From NCBI GenBank assembly GCA_029204225.1, contig CM055103.1, positions 55,373,592 to 55,437,591 on the forward strand: a stretch of DNA of 64,000 bases. The letters are read 5' to 3'. Numbering within the stretch: the first letter of the stretch is position 1; each line of letters starts with the position of its first letter. The DNA is from Diphasiastrum complanatum (taxonomy: Eukaryota > Streptophyta > Lycopodiopsida > Lycopodiales > Lycopodiaceae). This document shows positions 24,501-35,667 of this stretch, piece after piece. The translations under genes were made by a program, and so were the position numbers. The notes under the pieces are model-generated. The model was given only the letters and a program-made list of their open reading frames with translations. It was not told the origin of the DNA and did no database searches.

Positions 24501-25521
24501 CCATCTCAGATCCATGCACTTTGGGGATATGAGAATGCAATTTCTTTCTACAAAATGACAATCGATAGATGCATTTGATATCAGAACGTGTCTAGATGTG
24601 TACTCAAACCTCAAGTGGATGCAATAGGTCTATTGTCTCACTTTTTCTCAAGAATTTACATCTCTCATTCACTCCAGTGACTCATGATTGATTTAATCAA
24701 TGAAACTTCTCTGATGCTAACTTTTCTTTCTTTTCTTTTCTTTTTTTAACTTTTTTTAGAGAAAGACTGAATAAGATATATATTTTTTCATATATATACA
24801 TATTTTTTCCCAACTCTTATTTTCATCTTTTTTTTTTTTTTCAATCTCAAACTCCTAAATCATACAATTATGCTCCTTTTCAGACAACGTAGAGGATATG
24901 CCCTCTTTCTCTCTTTTTTTTTTCCAATTTTTTTTTTCTCAAATACAAATTTTTTTCACACACATATATACACAACAACCTCCTACTCACTTATATCATT
25001 TACTTCTCTCAGTTTTTCATATCTCCCCTCATGCTCCTATTCAAAGAGTTATGCCCTGGGGTAATGCCCATCGAGTCTCTTCCCAAGTTCATGCATAATG
25101 CAGGTAGAGATGAATGCCATCGTTCAGACTTGTAGCAGATGAATCAATCAAACCGTGTCTAATATGATGCTCAGATAATGGTGAGTAGTTGATGTACCCT
25201 TGCTCATAAGGAAAATTATCTAAACGCTTGACTTACCTATTATACAAAAGACAAGAAAACCATCCATACGTTGATCTCTTTTTTTTTTCAATCGATATAT
25301 AGAATGAAATAGCAAAATAATCTATCAACAAAACTATGAATAGATAGACAAAAATAGAACTCAAATTGAATTTACAGTCTCTTACCCCCTTGGTGGAATC
25401 CAAGGGTAAGAATGGATGGTTTCATAATCATCTACTACCCATTATCGATCTTGTTGTCAGGGTACTTGTCATCTGCTTCCATTCTATCATATGCACTGGC
25501 TTGTCTTCCCATGTTCTTTTC
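21518..25521. other. Unassigned AT-rich DNA
   Basis: Four kilobases with no recognisable coding domain. Contents include poly-T and T/C-rich tracts at 24725-24980 and many short unrelated ORFs. On the minus strand near 25378-25392 the text CCAAGGGGGTAAGAGAC then TGTAAATTC resembles a polypurine tract followed by an LTR start. If so, much of this stretch could be a long LTR of the unit whose ORF lies at 25522-26190. This is not proven. Confidence 0.35.
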
Positions 25522-26190
25522 TTAATCATCAAAATGATCATACTCAAGGTAGGAAGGTAAGATATTCAGATATGTATTTGAATTCCCTTGATGACCATGA
25601 CTTTGAAGGTTTTGATGTTCATCTAGATTCTGAGGTAGTAATGCAGGTTTTGATTCTACAGTCTCGAACATTTCTCCTACCCCATACGATTCACTATTGT
25701 TGTCTACAATCATATCTGTTCTAGGAGATGCAATGCCTCCTTTGTCATTTCGATTGGTTGATTGGGAGTACAGCCTAGTTGGGCTAGGAGGGTATCTTGC
25801 CTCTATAGTTTTCTCACAGTCTGAATCATATCCAGGTAGTTCATTATCCCAATGGAATATTTCGACTGGCACCACTTGGCTTTCTTTGAATAATTCTTGT
25901 ATACCAAACAGTTCATGATCAAAGACATCAGATGCAGTATATCTAGCATCCTCCCTACTCTCATAATTTGTTGGGTCTAGATTCATGGATTTGACTCTGG
26001 GGAGATAATCATCAAGGCTTGTCCATACTATTTCATGTACCTCTGCATGGTTCAAGCTGCTTTCACTATCCTTGTCAGGAGGTACAATTCAATTGTGTTC
26101 ATCATCTTCTGTATCAGTTCCTGAATCATCATTAGACACTTCTTCCCATTTCGAAGAGGGTATGGGGGCTCTTTCAGACACATGAAATTT
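25522..26190 (-). CDS. Hypothetical acidic protein ORF, 177 codons, extended upstream past one TGA
   Basis: I do not recognise it. The ORF begins with Met at 26055 (MNHAEVHEIVWTSLDDYLPR) and ends YLEYDHFDD. The same frame continues upstream to about 26190 (RAPIPSSKWEEVSNDDSGTD) broken by a single TGA near 26090, so an older protein was longer. It is rich in Asp, Glu, Ser and Asn, has no cysteine pattern and no hydrophobic segment. It lies between a possible polypurine tract on its 3' side and the 135-bp tandem repeats on its 5' side, a setting that suggests an accessory ORF of a non-autonomous LTR element. Confidence 0.4.
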
Positions 26191-26835
26191 GTAGACCATT
26201 GATAGTATGACTATCCTTCAAGCAATATTCCCTTATCAAGCCACTCCTGGCAGATGCACCAAAAATGTTACATGTGCCGCTGACGGTCTAAACAACGTAC
26301 TCATTCAATTTAGCAAATTCTTAGGACATTCTATTTGTATGATAACTACTTACCAAACAATAGTCCCTTATCAAGCCACTCCCGGCAGATGCACCAAAAA
26401 TGTTATGTGTGTGGTTGATGGTCTAAAGAACAGAATCATTCTCAACCCTTGCAATCCAGACACATGAAATCTGTAGACCATTGATAGTATGACTACCCTT
26501 CAAGCAATATTCCCTTATCAAGCCACTCCTAGCAGATGCACAAAAAATGTTACGTGTGCGGCTGACGGTCTAAACAACGTACTCATTCAATTTAGCAAAT
26601 TCTTAGGACATTCCATTTGTATGATAATTACTTTCCAAACAATAGTCCCTTATCAAGCCACTCCTGGAAGACGCACCAAAAATGTTACGTGTGTGGCTGA
26701 CGGTCTAAACAACGTACTCATTCAATTTAGCAAATTCTTAGGACATTCCATTTGTATGATAACTACTTTCCAAACAATAGTCCCTTATCAAGCCACTCCC
26801 AGTAGATGCACCAAAAATGTTACGACATTTTCCAC
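26175..26835. repeat. Tandem repeat, 135-bp units within a 282-bp higher-order unit
   Basis: CCTTATCAAG followed by CCACTCC recurs at 26231, 26366, 26513, 26648 and 26783 (spacings 135, 147, 135, 135). A longer segment starting CAGACACATGAAAT recurs at 26175 and 26457, exactly 282 bp apart, so two basic units were duplicated together and a further unit was added. Because 135 is 45 codons, plus-strand frames stay open across units (ATPGRCTKNVTCAADGLNN), which need not mean they are translated. Confidence 0.9.
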
Positions 26836-27389
26836 TAAGGGGATCAAAGCTAAGGGAAAAATAACATAACAGGATACAGCACCACTATGTGTTCAGTGTC
26901 GTGCTGTTACGAGAATGGTCATACACGTCTCAAACACAAAGCTAACTCGGGGATCCCTGACATGTTCTATCGACCAAACTGTAACTCTATAGCTAATAGA
27001 AGTTTTCCAGGCCTCTAGAGACATAGCCTATAAAGGGTTATACTCACTTTCTCAGTCTTCTTGAAACTCACGACCTTCACTAATGGAATCTTTGCTAGGT
27101 ATTAGGACAGATCCGTGCCATTCTAACCCGTTCGTAAAAACAATGTATCTTATGCATTTCCATGCTGTTTAAGATTGTCCTATTGGAGTCCTTACTATAA
27201 GGTTCTTTGACAAGGGTTTCTTTGAGAATTTGTATGGAAAATACTATCTTTTTCTTAAGTCATTTCTTTAGCAAAAGGGAAGAGGTATATTGAAGAAACT
27301 TAAAACAATCAGAATCAAGCACCAGAATTTCTTCAACATGTTGAACCTGCCGAAGATACCAAGGCACCAACTGTGACCTTAACGGGGAC
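26836..27389. other. No gene recognised
   Basis: Spacer between the tandem repeats and the Copia LTR. No motif is supported. Confidence 0.4.
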
Positions 27390-28896
27390 TGTTGAAAACT
27401 AAGCCACAGTTGTCTCCTTGGTGAATGACTAATTTATATTTCATGATTCTTTCTTCACATTTATTGATCTTTGATCTAGGGTCAGGTGAAACCAACTTTG
27501 GTTCTACGTATGCTCATCTGATACTTGCAGGAATCACAAACTTAGACAACCAATTTATTTGAAAAACGTCTACAACGGGCTTCCAGCTGATCTCCAGCAA
27601 AGGGTAACCAATCCTTTCATAATTTCAAATTTAGATGTTAAGTTCAATCATTTGAAGTCATTGAAGACTTGGCCATCTTCAACGACTTTCAAGAAACTAG
27701 CATTTAGAAAAGTCTGCAGAAATACATTACTTTCGCGACAGTCTGTAGAAATGAACTATGTTCATGACAGTTTCACGACAATTTTGCAAAAGTTTCGCGA
27801 CAATTTTGCGAAACTAGGATAGTTCAACAGTTTAGACTATTTCACGGAGGTTTCGCAAAACTTGCACAGTTCAAAAGTTTAACTATTTTTAACACCAACT
27901 TTTTCGCGAAATGTTCACGAAGAGAGAGAAAATTTCCAAAGGTCATCTATTTCATGAGTTAAACTGTTTTAAAGACACCTTCATCCTTTTAAAGGCACCT
28001 TTGCCATTTTGAGAGCACCTTCACCTTTTTAAGGGCACCTTCGGCTTTTTCGCAAAATCCCGAAGAGAGAGAAAATGTCGAAGGTCATCTATTTTGAACG
28101 AGGAACGTTCCCAGCCACTTTCTGAAATTTGCGAAGTGAGAGAAATTTGTGATGCCCTTGTCCACGTCAACATTCCCTACGGGTTGATAGTATACACTAT
28201 GTATAGTTGTCACATAAGCCATATACTTCCAAGTACAACGGCTTACCTAATTAGGTGAAAATCATTTAATGTAGTTAATACATGGATGCAATCTATAAAT
28301 AGATCATCCCAGCACAGATTACGGGAGACACTCCATCCATGAGACGTATGATTTTTGAGCCTCCCAGTTACGCCGTCATTCTGGTTGTAACTGTCACTGT
28401 TGTGCTTCAGTGTAATATAGTAGCAATACACTTTTCTATCTGTGTATAACGTAGATGAATGTTTATTGTGATTTGAATGCACTCTATCGTTGTTTGATCG
28501 TGTTTGTTAACTCACTCTGACTAGAACACGGACGTCTACGACTCCTGAGTTTCTGATTAGACGATGGCTATCTTTGACGACTAAGGGACTCACGATATCA
28601 TACTGCTATTGCAATCTATTTCAGAACAAATCTTCATATTGAATCTGACTTATATTAATACCACACATGCACAAACCATCTCTAATCTCTTCGGTGAACT
28701 GTACTCTCATTTGTGTGTATGAACTAATTCTTAAGATCATGTTGAGCAACTAGAACACTTTAAGCTATGATTATACTTAACATAGCTCTCTATTAGATTG
28801 GTTTTCCATCTAGCAGTTGATTGTAATGGGAGAGCTGTTCCGCAATATTCCTGCTCTCTTCTCCGTTCGCATTCTTCTATCTCCCTTGCCCCATTA
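27390..28896 (+). repeat. Solo Copia LTR, about 1.5 kb
   Basis: It opens TGTTGAAAACTAAGCCACAG and ends CTTGCCCCATTA. It aligns over its length to the LTRs at 31154-32413 and 35668-35944. A TATA box CTATAAATA lies at 28293-28301. No primer site follows its end, so it is a solo or truncated LTR. The final CA of the family reads TA here. Its middle carries several TTTCGCGA-like short repeats (27730-27920). Confidence 0.8.
28293..28301 (+). promoter_or_regulatory. LTR TATA box
   Basis: CTATAAATA, conserved at the same place in the sister LTR at 31816-31824. Confidence 0.6.
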
Positions 28897-28929
28897 GCTT
28901 GCACATGATCATCCTCCGAAAATGTGTAT

Positions 28930-29128
28930 GATCTTGTTCATGAGATGCATCAGCTGGAAAATGTCATGAGGTGCAGCAGCTGGCAGCGCCATGTCCTCCA
29001 TGTCCTCCATGTCTTCCATGAGGTGCATCAGCTGGCAGCGCCATGTCCTCCACGACATCTCTATCTTCTGGAATGACTTGAATCATGAACCACCATCTGG
29101 GATCTGAACGATCGGCATGAAAGACCGC
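28930..29128 (-). pseudogene. CACTA transposase, C-terminal exon
   Basis: The acceptor CAATTACAG at 29129-29137 joins EQ to AVFHADRSDPRWWFMIQVIP and EDRDVVEDMALPADAP. The join restores the family motif EQ-VFY-D, so the 170-bp intron (29129-29298) still has usable GT-AG ends. A short internal repetition of CATGTCCTC on the plus strand (GHGGHG on the coding strand) lies near 28990-29050. Confidence 0.65.
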
Positions 29129-29298
29129 CTGTAATTGATCAATGTTACCATAAACGTTGACTCATAGTTAGTATTTATAGCTATGTTACAATTGCTTGGG
29201 TATTACTATACAAAATATACACTTTTTGCAATACATTGAAAATTGATTGATTGACAACAAAAGAGCATAGATATCTTGAAGACATAGAAGAAATATAC

Positions 29299-29646
29299 CT
29301 GCTCACATTGTTGAGAAAAAACGAATGTATCGCTTTGACCTATCCAAAGCTTGGTAGAGTCAATGGCAAAATAACCACTCATCTTTCATGACAGTTGCAT
29401 TGGGACCATTGCAAATAACTTTGAACCATTTGACATCAAATATGAAAAAGTTGAATTGCCTAAATCCAACTTCGAGGATGTCATTGATTGTCCCACAACA
29501 ATCAAGCTGAGAAGAGAGTAAATTGGTGTCAATCGTGCTTGCTCGACTCTCTTGGGTAAAATTTGCAATGACTCCACAATTGTACGTGTTTCTATTTTTG
29601 TCAATGCACTCCATACGGAAGTGTCGTCCATGCGTCCATAGTGCAT
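29299..29646 (-). pseudogene. CACTA transposase, DUF4216-like segment
   Basis: The text TYNCGVIANFT, YSLLS or NLLSSQLDCCGTINDILEVG, FRQFNFFIFDVKWFKVI and, after one frameshift, FAIDSTKLWIGQSDTFVFSQ QCEQ fits DUF4216, which begins NSGV-V and ends with FV-ASQ-EQVFY in CACTA elements. The exon ends at 29299 with the donor GTATAT. Confidence 0.75.
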
Positions 29647-30158
29647 TGTATTTTTTGTACTGAATGAAATGGAACTAAATGTGTTAGAGATACAAGAAAC
29701 ATATACAAAATTGTAGGTACAATTGTTTTAATTAACATGTGAATGATGTAAATCGCACCCCCTTGCATATTCCCGCTCTCGCACTATTACTTCCTGGTTG
29801 TTTGCCAAGGCTTCTCTAAGGGCCTCACGAAGCCAATCAAGCGTCATGTCCTTGGGTAGAAGGGCGAGGTCAAGTCAATATGGTTGTCTTCTATGCTCTC
29901 TCCTAAAAGTGGCTCAAGCAGTTTGTCTACGAGCCTTGGCCTCTTCGTATAGCGAAATCCACTTTTGCATTTCTTCGCTATTAAGAATGCAAAACTTATT
30001 CACCTTCTCCCTAAAGGACTCACTCATTCTCATGATCGCTCATTTTCCTTGAGGAACCTCTCCAACAACACGCTCATCATCCTTCTTATCCCAAAGACGA
30101 GAAATAGAAGAATCGCTATGAGCAAGGAACTCCGTGATGTAAACCATGGACTCTTGCA

Positions 30159-30500
30159 CTAGCTATCCTTCCGACATGCTACCCTCAAGCCTTGCTCTTT
30201 GTCTTGCCGAAGCCTTTCAATGTTTTCATGAATCATTCCAAGAAAAATGCTTGAATTAAAAAAATGGATCAATGTAAATGAGAGAACATGGGAATTACCA
30301 CAATAGCAATAGTCTAAGATTAGGCAATTGACACAAGTATATGATGTATCTGCAATGGCCACCTCATCTACCAAATGCACAATGAGATGTATTTGAATGG
30401 TGAGAATGGATGTGGGAAAGTGCTTCTTGATCAAACACACTTCCTCGATGGAGCTTTGTCTTGCCGCCTCAATGGATGCCAGCGATATCTCCTTGGACAA
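30159..30500 (-). pseudogene. CACTA transposase, DUF4218-like segment
   Basis: EEVCLIKKHFPTSI followed by QIHLIVHLVDEVAIADTSYT matches the block L-x-KIFPP-F-x-VHL-VHL-EA of the domain that follows TNP2 in CACTA transposases. The tryptophan-rich second half is not preserved. Downstream on the same strand, after a shift, FREKVNKFCILNSEEMQKWI near 29940-30020 corresponds to the linker before DUF4216. Confidence 0.65.
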
Positions 30501-30601
30501 GATTTATCTTCATAAGAAAGAGAAACAACAATGACATACGCATTAGTAAGATCATCACCTTGAATCACCCCCAAAAAAAATGATGTGAGTCATATGCGCA
30601 T

Positions 30602-31080
30602 TCACCGTACCTCACCAAACCACTGATTTTGTAGATTGCACTCCTTAACTCCTCTGTCAAAAACCCTCTCAACACCAGGGGAAGCACAAACTGCATGCAC
30701 AAAAACAATTTGGTCATTGAGATACATATATGCACAATTATTGTGGATGCACATAAAATTTAATATAATACCATGAATCGAACCTGAACATTCCCCATAT
30801 CCAGGAAAGTCGTGCATCGTCCACATCAAGATCCCCTTTACCACAAAATCTCTTTGTCTCAATGGTCTTGATATATCACTCACTTGAACACCTTGCCATA
30901 GAATCTTTAGCTCATCTATCAAGGGAGCCATATACACATCCATATTTTTTGCCTTGTATTTTTCCGGGATAAGAAGGGTGAGCATTAGGTGCCCCTTCTT
31001 GATACTTAGCCAAGGGGGGATGTTGTAATTTAGAAGGACAACCGGCCAAGTGGACCATGATGTGGATCTTGCTAAAAGCC
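30602..31080 (-). pseudogene. CACTA transposase fragment (Transposase_21/TNP2)
   Basis: Starting near 31054 the frame reads STWPVVLLNYNIPPWLSIKK, then LMLTLLIPEKY, MDVYMAPLIDELKILWQGVQ and VKGILMWTMHDFPGYGECSG. These are the conserved blocks of the TNP2 transposase: S-W-P-V-N-Y-NLPPW, LLIPG, D-YL-PLIDEL-LW, and W-INDFPAYG-LSG. The usual cysteine of the following CP-C segment lies past the break in frame. The ORF ends in unrelated sequence at 30602. Confidence 0.85.
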
Positions 31081-31153
31081 CTTAATGAATGTTAGGTTCT
31101 ATAGAGTGAATTGATACTCGAGTTATACCCCCCTCCAAATGGCGGCCGCGGAC

Positions 31154-32413
31154 TGTGAATGACTAATTTCTATTTCATGATTCTTCCTGCATGTTTATTG
31201 ATCATCGATCTAGGGTCAGGTGAAACCAACTTTGGTTCTACGTCTGCTCATCTGATACCTGCAGGAATCACAAACTTAGATAGCCAATTTATTTTTCCGG
31301 CTGATCTCCAACAAAGAGTAACCAATCTTGTCATAATTTCAAAGTTCAAATTTCAAGTTTAATAACTTGAAGTCATTGAAGACTTGGCCAATACATTACT
31401 TTTTTAACAATCTGCAGAAATACACTATGCTTTCGCATTTCCCTGAAATGCGACACTTACATAGTTCAAAAGTTTAACTGCTTTTGACACACCTTCGGCT
31501 CTTTGCAAAAAATGTGGAGAGAGAGAGAATTCCCAAAGGTCATCTATTTTCATGTATTAAGCTGTTTTAAAGACATCGCCATCTTTTTTAGGGCACCTTC
31601 AGCTTTCTGCGAAAAATATGAAGAGAGAGAAAAATCCCGAAGGTCATCTAAAATAGACGAGGAATGTTCCAGTGACGTCCTCGTCCGTGTCAACGATGCT
31701 GAATTATTGACCGTATATACTATGGACAGTTGTCACAAAAGCCATATACTTCCAAGTACAACAGCTTTCCTAATTAGGTTACAAGCATTCAATATAATTA
31801 ATACATGGATGAAGTCTATAAATAGATCATCCAAGCACTGATTACGAGCTGCTCCATCCATAAGATGCATTTTTGAGCCTCCCAATTACGCCGTCATTTT
31901 TTGTTGTCATTGCTATTTGTATTGTGCTTCAGTCTAATATAGCAGCAGCTTGCTTTTATCTATGTAATATGTAGATGAATGCTTGTTGTGATTGAATGCA
32001 CTTTCATTGATGTTTGATCGCACTTGTTTACTCACTGTGATTAGAACCCGGACGTCTACGACTCATCAGTTTCTGATCAGACGATGGTTGTCTTTGACGC
32101 CTGAGGAACTCGCGATATCATACTACTCTTCCATTTATATCAAAACTATACTTCACGTTGAATCTGATTTCAATAGTACCACATACAAACCGTCTCTAAT
32201 CTCTTCGGTGGATTGTACTCTTGTTTTAGAGTATGAATTAATTTTTTAAGATCCTGTTGGGCAATCACAATGCATTAAGCTATGATCATCTTTAGCATAA
32301 GTTGTCTATTAGATTGTTTTTGCACCTAGCATCCGATTAAAATGGGAGAGTTGTTCCGCAATATTTTTGCCCTTTTCTCCGTTCTTGTTCTTCCTATCTC
32401 CCTTGTCCCATCA
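31154..32413 (+). repeat. 5' LTR of the Copia element, 5' end missing
   Basis: It starts at TGTGAATGACTAATTTC, which in the sister LTRs is about 30 bp inside the LTR, and ends ...TTGTCCCATCA, three bases before the primer site. A TATA box lies at 31816-31824. Confidence 0.85.
31816..31824 (+). promoter_or_regulatory. LTR TATA box
   Basis: CTATAAATA in the LTR, conserved with the copy at 28293. Confidence 0.6.
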
Positions 32414-32416
32414 GAT

Positions 32417-32428
32417 TGGTATCAGAGC
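32417..32428 (+). promoter_or_regulatory. Primer-binding site, initiator tRNA-Met
   Basis: TGGTATCAGAGC, exact, three bases after the LTR terminal CA. Confidence 0.9.
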
Positions 32429-32479
32429 TTAGCTCAAATAAACCAAGACATTAACTTTGTTCTATTTGTGTACTATTAT

Positions 32480-33226
32480 CATGTCTCATATAGGTAGCTC
32501 TTCATCTTCATCACTCAATGAAGCTAGAGTCATTGACAAGTTCAATGGTTCTAACTTCTACATTTGAAAGTTAAAACTTAGAATGATGTTGATAGATAGA
32601 GATCTTTGGGATGTAGTAGAAGGTGCAGACCTGAAACCAGAAGATGGTGATCAAGCAAAGGCCTAGAGGATCAAATATCAGAAGGCCCTAGCATGTATCA
32701 CACTCGATCTGGCCGACTCCCAAATATCTCACGTTATCACACGTGCAAAATCTCTAAGAAAGCACTGGACTTGCTATCAAGTCTTTTTCACACTAAAGGT
32801 GAGCATGGTGGATCGCGCAAGAAGCTTTTCTGCAGATATTGCAAAAGAGCTAATCACGACATCAAGGAGTGTCACATCAAGGTCTACAATGAGGCAAAGA
32901 AGCAACAACAACAACAACAGCCAGACTCCTCCAACACGGTCGAATTCAAGGAGCAAGGCACACACTTGTCAATGGCTTACAGCAGCAGCGAAGCCTGTGA
33001 TAGCTGGTACCTAGACAGCGGTGCTACCCAACACATGACCTCTCACAAGGAATGTTTTACGGAGTACACAGCTTACAGCAAAGACCAATTAATCTACCTT
33101 GGAGATTCTAGCACCATACGTGTGGAAGGCAAAGGAGCAATGAAGATCAGCTTCAACAATGATCGGTCCAGTTGGGTTCCTAAAGTCCTCAGTTGTCAAA
33201 GAACCTGTTATCAGTTTCTAAGATAA
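32480..33226 (+). pseudogene. Copia gag and protease, internally deleted
   Basis: Gag starts MSHIGSSSSSSLNEARVIDK, then FNGSNFYI, a TGA, KLKLRMMLIDRDLWDVVEG, and AKA, a TAG, RIKYQKALACITLDLADSQI. Both stops sit where the family has Trp. After SLRKHW the central gag is missing and the frame shifts to GEHGGSRKKLFCRYCKRANH DIKEC, the C-C-H-C zinc knuckle, a Gln run, and the protease motif DSWYLDSGATQHMT near 32998-33039. Confidence 0.85.
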
Positions 33227-34245
33227 CTGATGAGGGCTACACTGTTACTTTCTCATCTGAGCAATGTATAATACTCGAGGAAGATACTACTCTGACTACA
33301 TGCACTAGAGTCGGAAACCTTTACCTACTCTCTAATTCAGTTGCATTAGCTAGTATCTCTAATGAAAATATAAACAACAGTGTTGTTCTGTGGCATAGTG
33401 GATTTGGACATGTAAATACAAGATCATTTTCCTATATGCTTTGTAATAATTTAGTTGATGGTTTGAATCTTCTGTCTTCATTAGATAGGAAGTCTTTCTT
33501 TTGTGAATCATGCATCTATGGGAAGCACTCTAGAAACAAGTTTCCAAAATCACATTCCATCAAAACAAAGCATGTATTAGATCTTGTACATAGCGATCTA
33601 TGTGGCCCAATGCGAACTCCGTCATTAGGAGGTGCAATCTATTTTATCACTTTCATAGATGATTATTCTAGATGGTCTACAGTCATGTTCATTAAGCACA
33701 AATCTGCAGCCTTTGAATGTTTCAAGAGATTCAAGGCCATGGCTGAGACACAAACGTCTAGGAAAGTGAAGGCACTCCGAACAGATTGTGACGGCGAATA
33801 CATCTCTAACGAGATGTCCGACTACATAGCTAAACATGGTATTAGAAGACAGTTCACCACTTTCTATTCACCTCAACAGAACGGTATTGCAGAAAGGAAG
33901 AATCGAACTCTTCGCCACTCAGCTAGTTCCATGCTACATTAAGCACACCTACCTGCGAAGTTCTGGACAGAAGCTATTGCCACAACCTGTTACGTACAGA
34001 ACAGATTTAGCACCAAAGCCGTCAACAACAAGACTCCTCATGAAGTTTGGCATGGGCACAAGCCTAATGTCGGCCATCTAGAAATCTTTGGTTGTATATG
34101 TTTTGTTCACATTCCTAAACAGCTTAGGAAGAAACTGGATCATAGGACAAATAAATGTATTTTCATTGGCTATCCTGATGAACATAAAGTTTATAAAGTT
34201 TATGATCCATCCACCAATGTAGTATTTGTCCCTGGGATGTAATAT
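33193..34245 (+). pseudogene. Copia integrase
   Basis: The open ORF 33193-33942 begins MSKNLLSVSKITDEGYTVTF, then the zinc-binding LWHSGFGHVN...CESC region (33388-33515). The catalytic core has HSDLCGPM near 33587, LRTDCDGEYIS near 33777 and PQQNGIAERKNRT near 33873, giving all three acidic residues. TAA at 33940-33942 stands where Gln is likely. The core's end continues in frame: AHLPAKFWTEAIATTCYVQN, TPHEVWHGHKPNVGHLEIFG, and KCIFIGYPDEHKVYKVYDPS. Confidence 0.9.
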
Positions 34246-34379
34246 TTCAAGAACATACATACTATGATTTTAAACAACCATCGATAAACGATGCTATGTC
34301 ATTTCATCCTATTTTACGTAGCATGGATCAATGTTGATGTTCCTTCTATAGAACCTGCAGCTGGTCAATCCAACATCCA

Positions 34380-35270
34380 AGGATCCTCATGGACTCGGAC
34401 AATTCCTGAGAGGTATGCACCTCAATCATTCTGGACTTCATCAGAAGAACCAGAGAGCCTAGACGAAGCAATTAACTCCAAGGATGCCGTGAAGTGGCAA
34501 GAAGCTATGAAAAGCGAGTATAACTCACTTTTGACTATTTAAAACTGGCCGCTGATCGACTTCCCCACTCACAAGAGAGTTATCAACAACAAGTGGATCT
34601 TCAAGAAGAAGATCAACTCTGATGGTTCCATTGCAAAATGGAAAGCACGACTGGTGACTAAAGGATTCACTCAAGTCCAAGGAGTGGATTATCAAAAAAA
34701 TTTCAAGCCTATCGTCAAGATGCAGTCAATCAGGACTCTGATTGCATTAGTAGCCGCAGAAGACCTCCAAATGCACCAAATGGATGTCAACATAGCATTT
34801 CTCAATGGCAATGTCAAAGAGGAGCTATATACCTTCCAACCGAAAGGATTGGAAGTCAAGGGCCAAGAGCACAAAGTGTGCAAGAGGATGCCCAAAGCAA
34901 TCTACAGTCTGAAATAGGCCGCAAGAGCATGGTTCGATAGAATCAACTCTTATCTCGTTCAATTAGGATTTGCAAACAATTCAGCTGACTGTAATGCTTA
35001 TTCAAAGCATATAGGCACCAATTCAATTTACATAGCTCTTTACGTAGATGATGCATTTATTCTGTCTAATGACACATCTCTACTACACACTACTAAGAGT
35101 GATCTGTTAAAGGAATTGACATGACTGATTCAGGAGCTGTCCATTCTTTGTTAGGAATTCATATTACTAGAAATAGACTTCAGAAGAAGATCTATCTTAG
35201 TCAGCAGGCATATCTAAAAGGCATTTTAAAAACGTTTCATATGTCCGATTGAAAACCAATTGATACTCCA
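34380..35270 (+). pseudogene. Copia reverse transcriptase
   Basis: Blocks in order: ERYAPQSFWTSSEEPESLDE, KWQEAMKSEYNSLL, a TAA, NWPLID, VINNKWIFKKKINSDGSIAK, ARLVTKGFTQVQGVDY, MHQMDVNIAFLNGNVKEELY, AIYSLK, a TAG at 34915-34917 in place of Gln, AARAWFDRINSYLVQLGF, and the catalytic LYVDDAFIL near 35038-35064. A frameshift near 35120 follows. Catalytic aspartates are intact, but stops and shifts make it inactive. Confidence 0.9.
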
Positions 35271-35339
35271 ATGGATCCAAATATAGTATTGACTAAACCT
35301 TCTTGTGTTGAGATTGATAGTGAAGTACTCGACTTAGCG

Positions 35340-35667
35340 AAGTAACTTTATCATTCACTCATCGGATCTCTAATGTATGCAATGTTGTGTACTAGACCAG
35401 ATTTAGCATACATTGTTAGCATGTTAAGTCAATTCATGTCTAATCCTAGAATCTCTCATTGGAAAGCATTAAAGAGAGTGATGAGATATATTTAGGGAAG
35501 TTTAGACCACATTTTATGCTATGATGGAAATGCTATTGACCCACTCGTCCTACGAGGCTACTCCGACTCAGATTGGGGAGGAACAGTCTCTACCAGAAAA
35601 TCTACCTCCGGGTTCTGTTTCTATCTGGCAGGGGGACCAATTTCGTGGAACTCAAGGAAGCAAAAAT
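35340..35667 (+). pseudogene. Copia RNase H, cut short by the 3' LTR
   Basis: YHSLIGSLMYAMLCTRPDLA then QFMSNPRISHWKALKRVMRY, a TAG, and after shifts LRGYSDSDWGGTVSTRKSTS and GFCFYLAGGPISWNSRKQK lead straight into the 3' LTR. The second half of RNase H and the polypurine tract are missing. Confidence 0.85.

Larger units (their letters stand above)
28930..31080 (-). mobile_element. CACTA (En/Spm) DNA transposon remnant
   Basis: The minus strand carries, in the usual order, the TNP2-type transposase domain, a DUF4218-like domain and a DUF4216-like domain with a spliced C-terminal exon. It lies between two Copia LTRs of one family. Terminal CACTA repeats were not found, and the 5' part of the gene, with the N-terminal half of the transposase, is missing. 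Confidence 0.8.
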
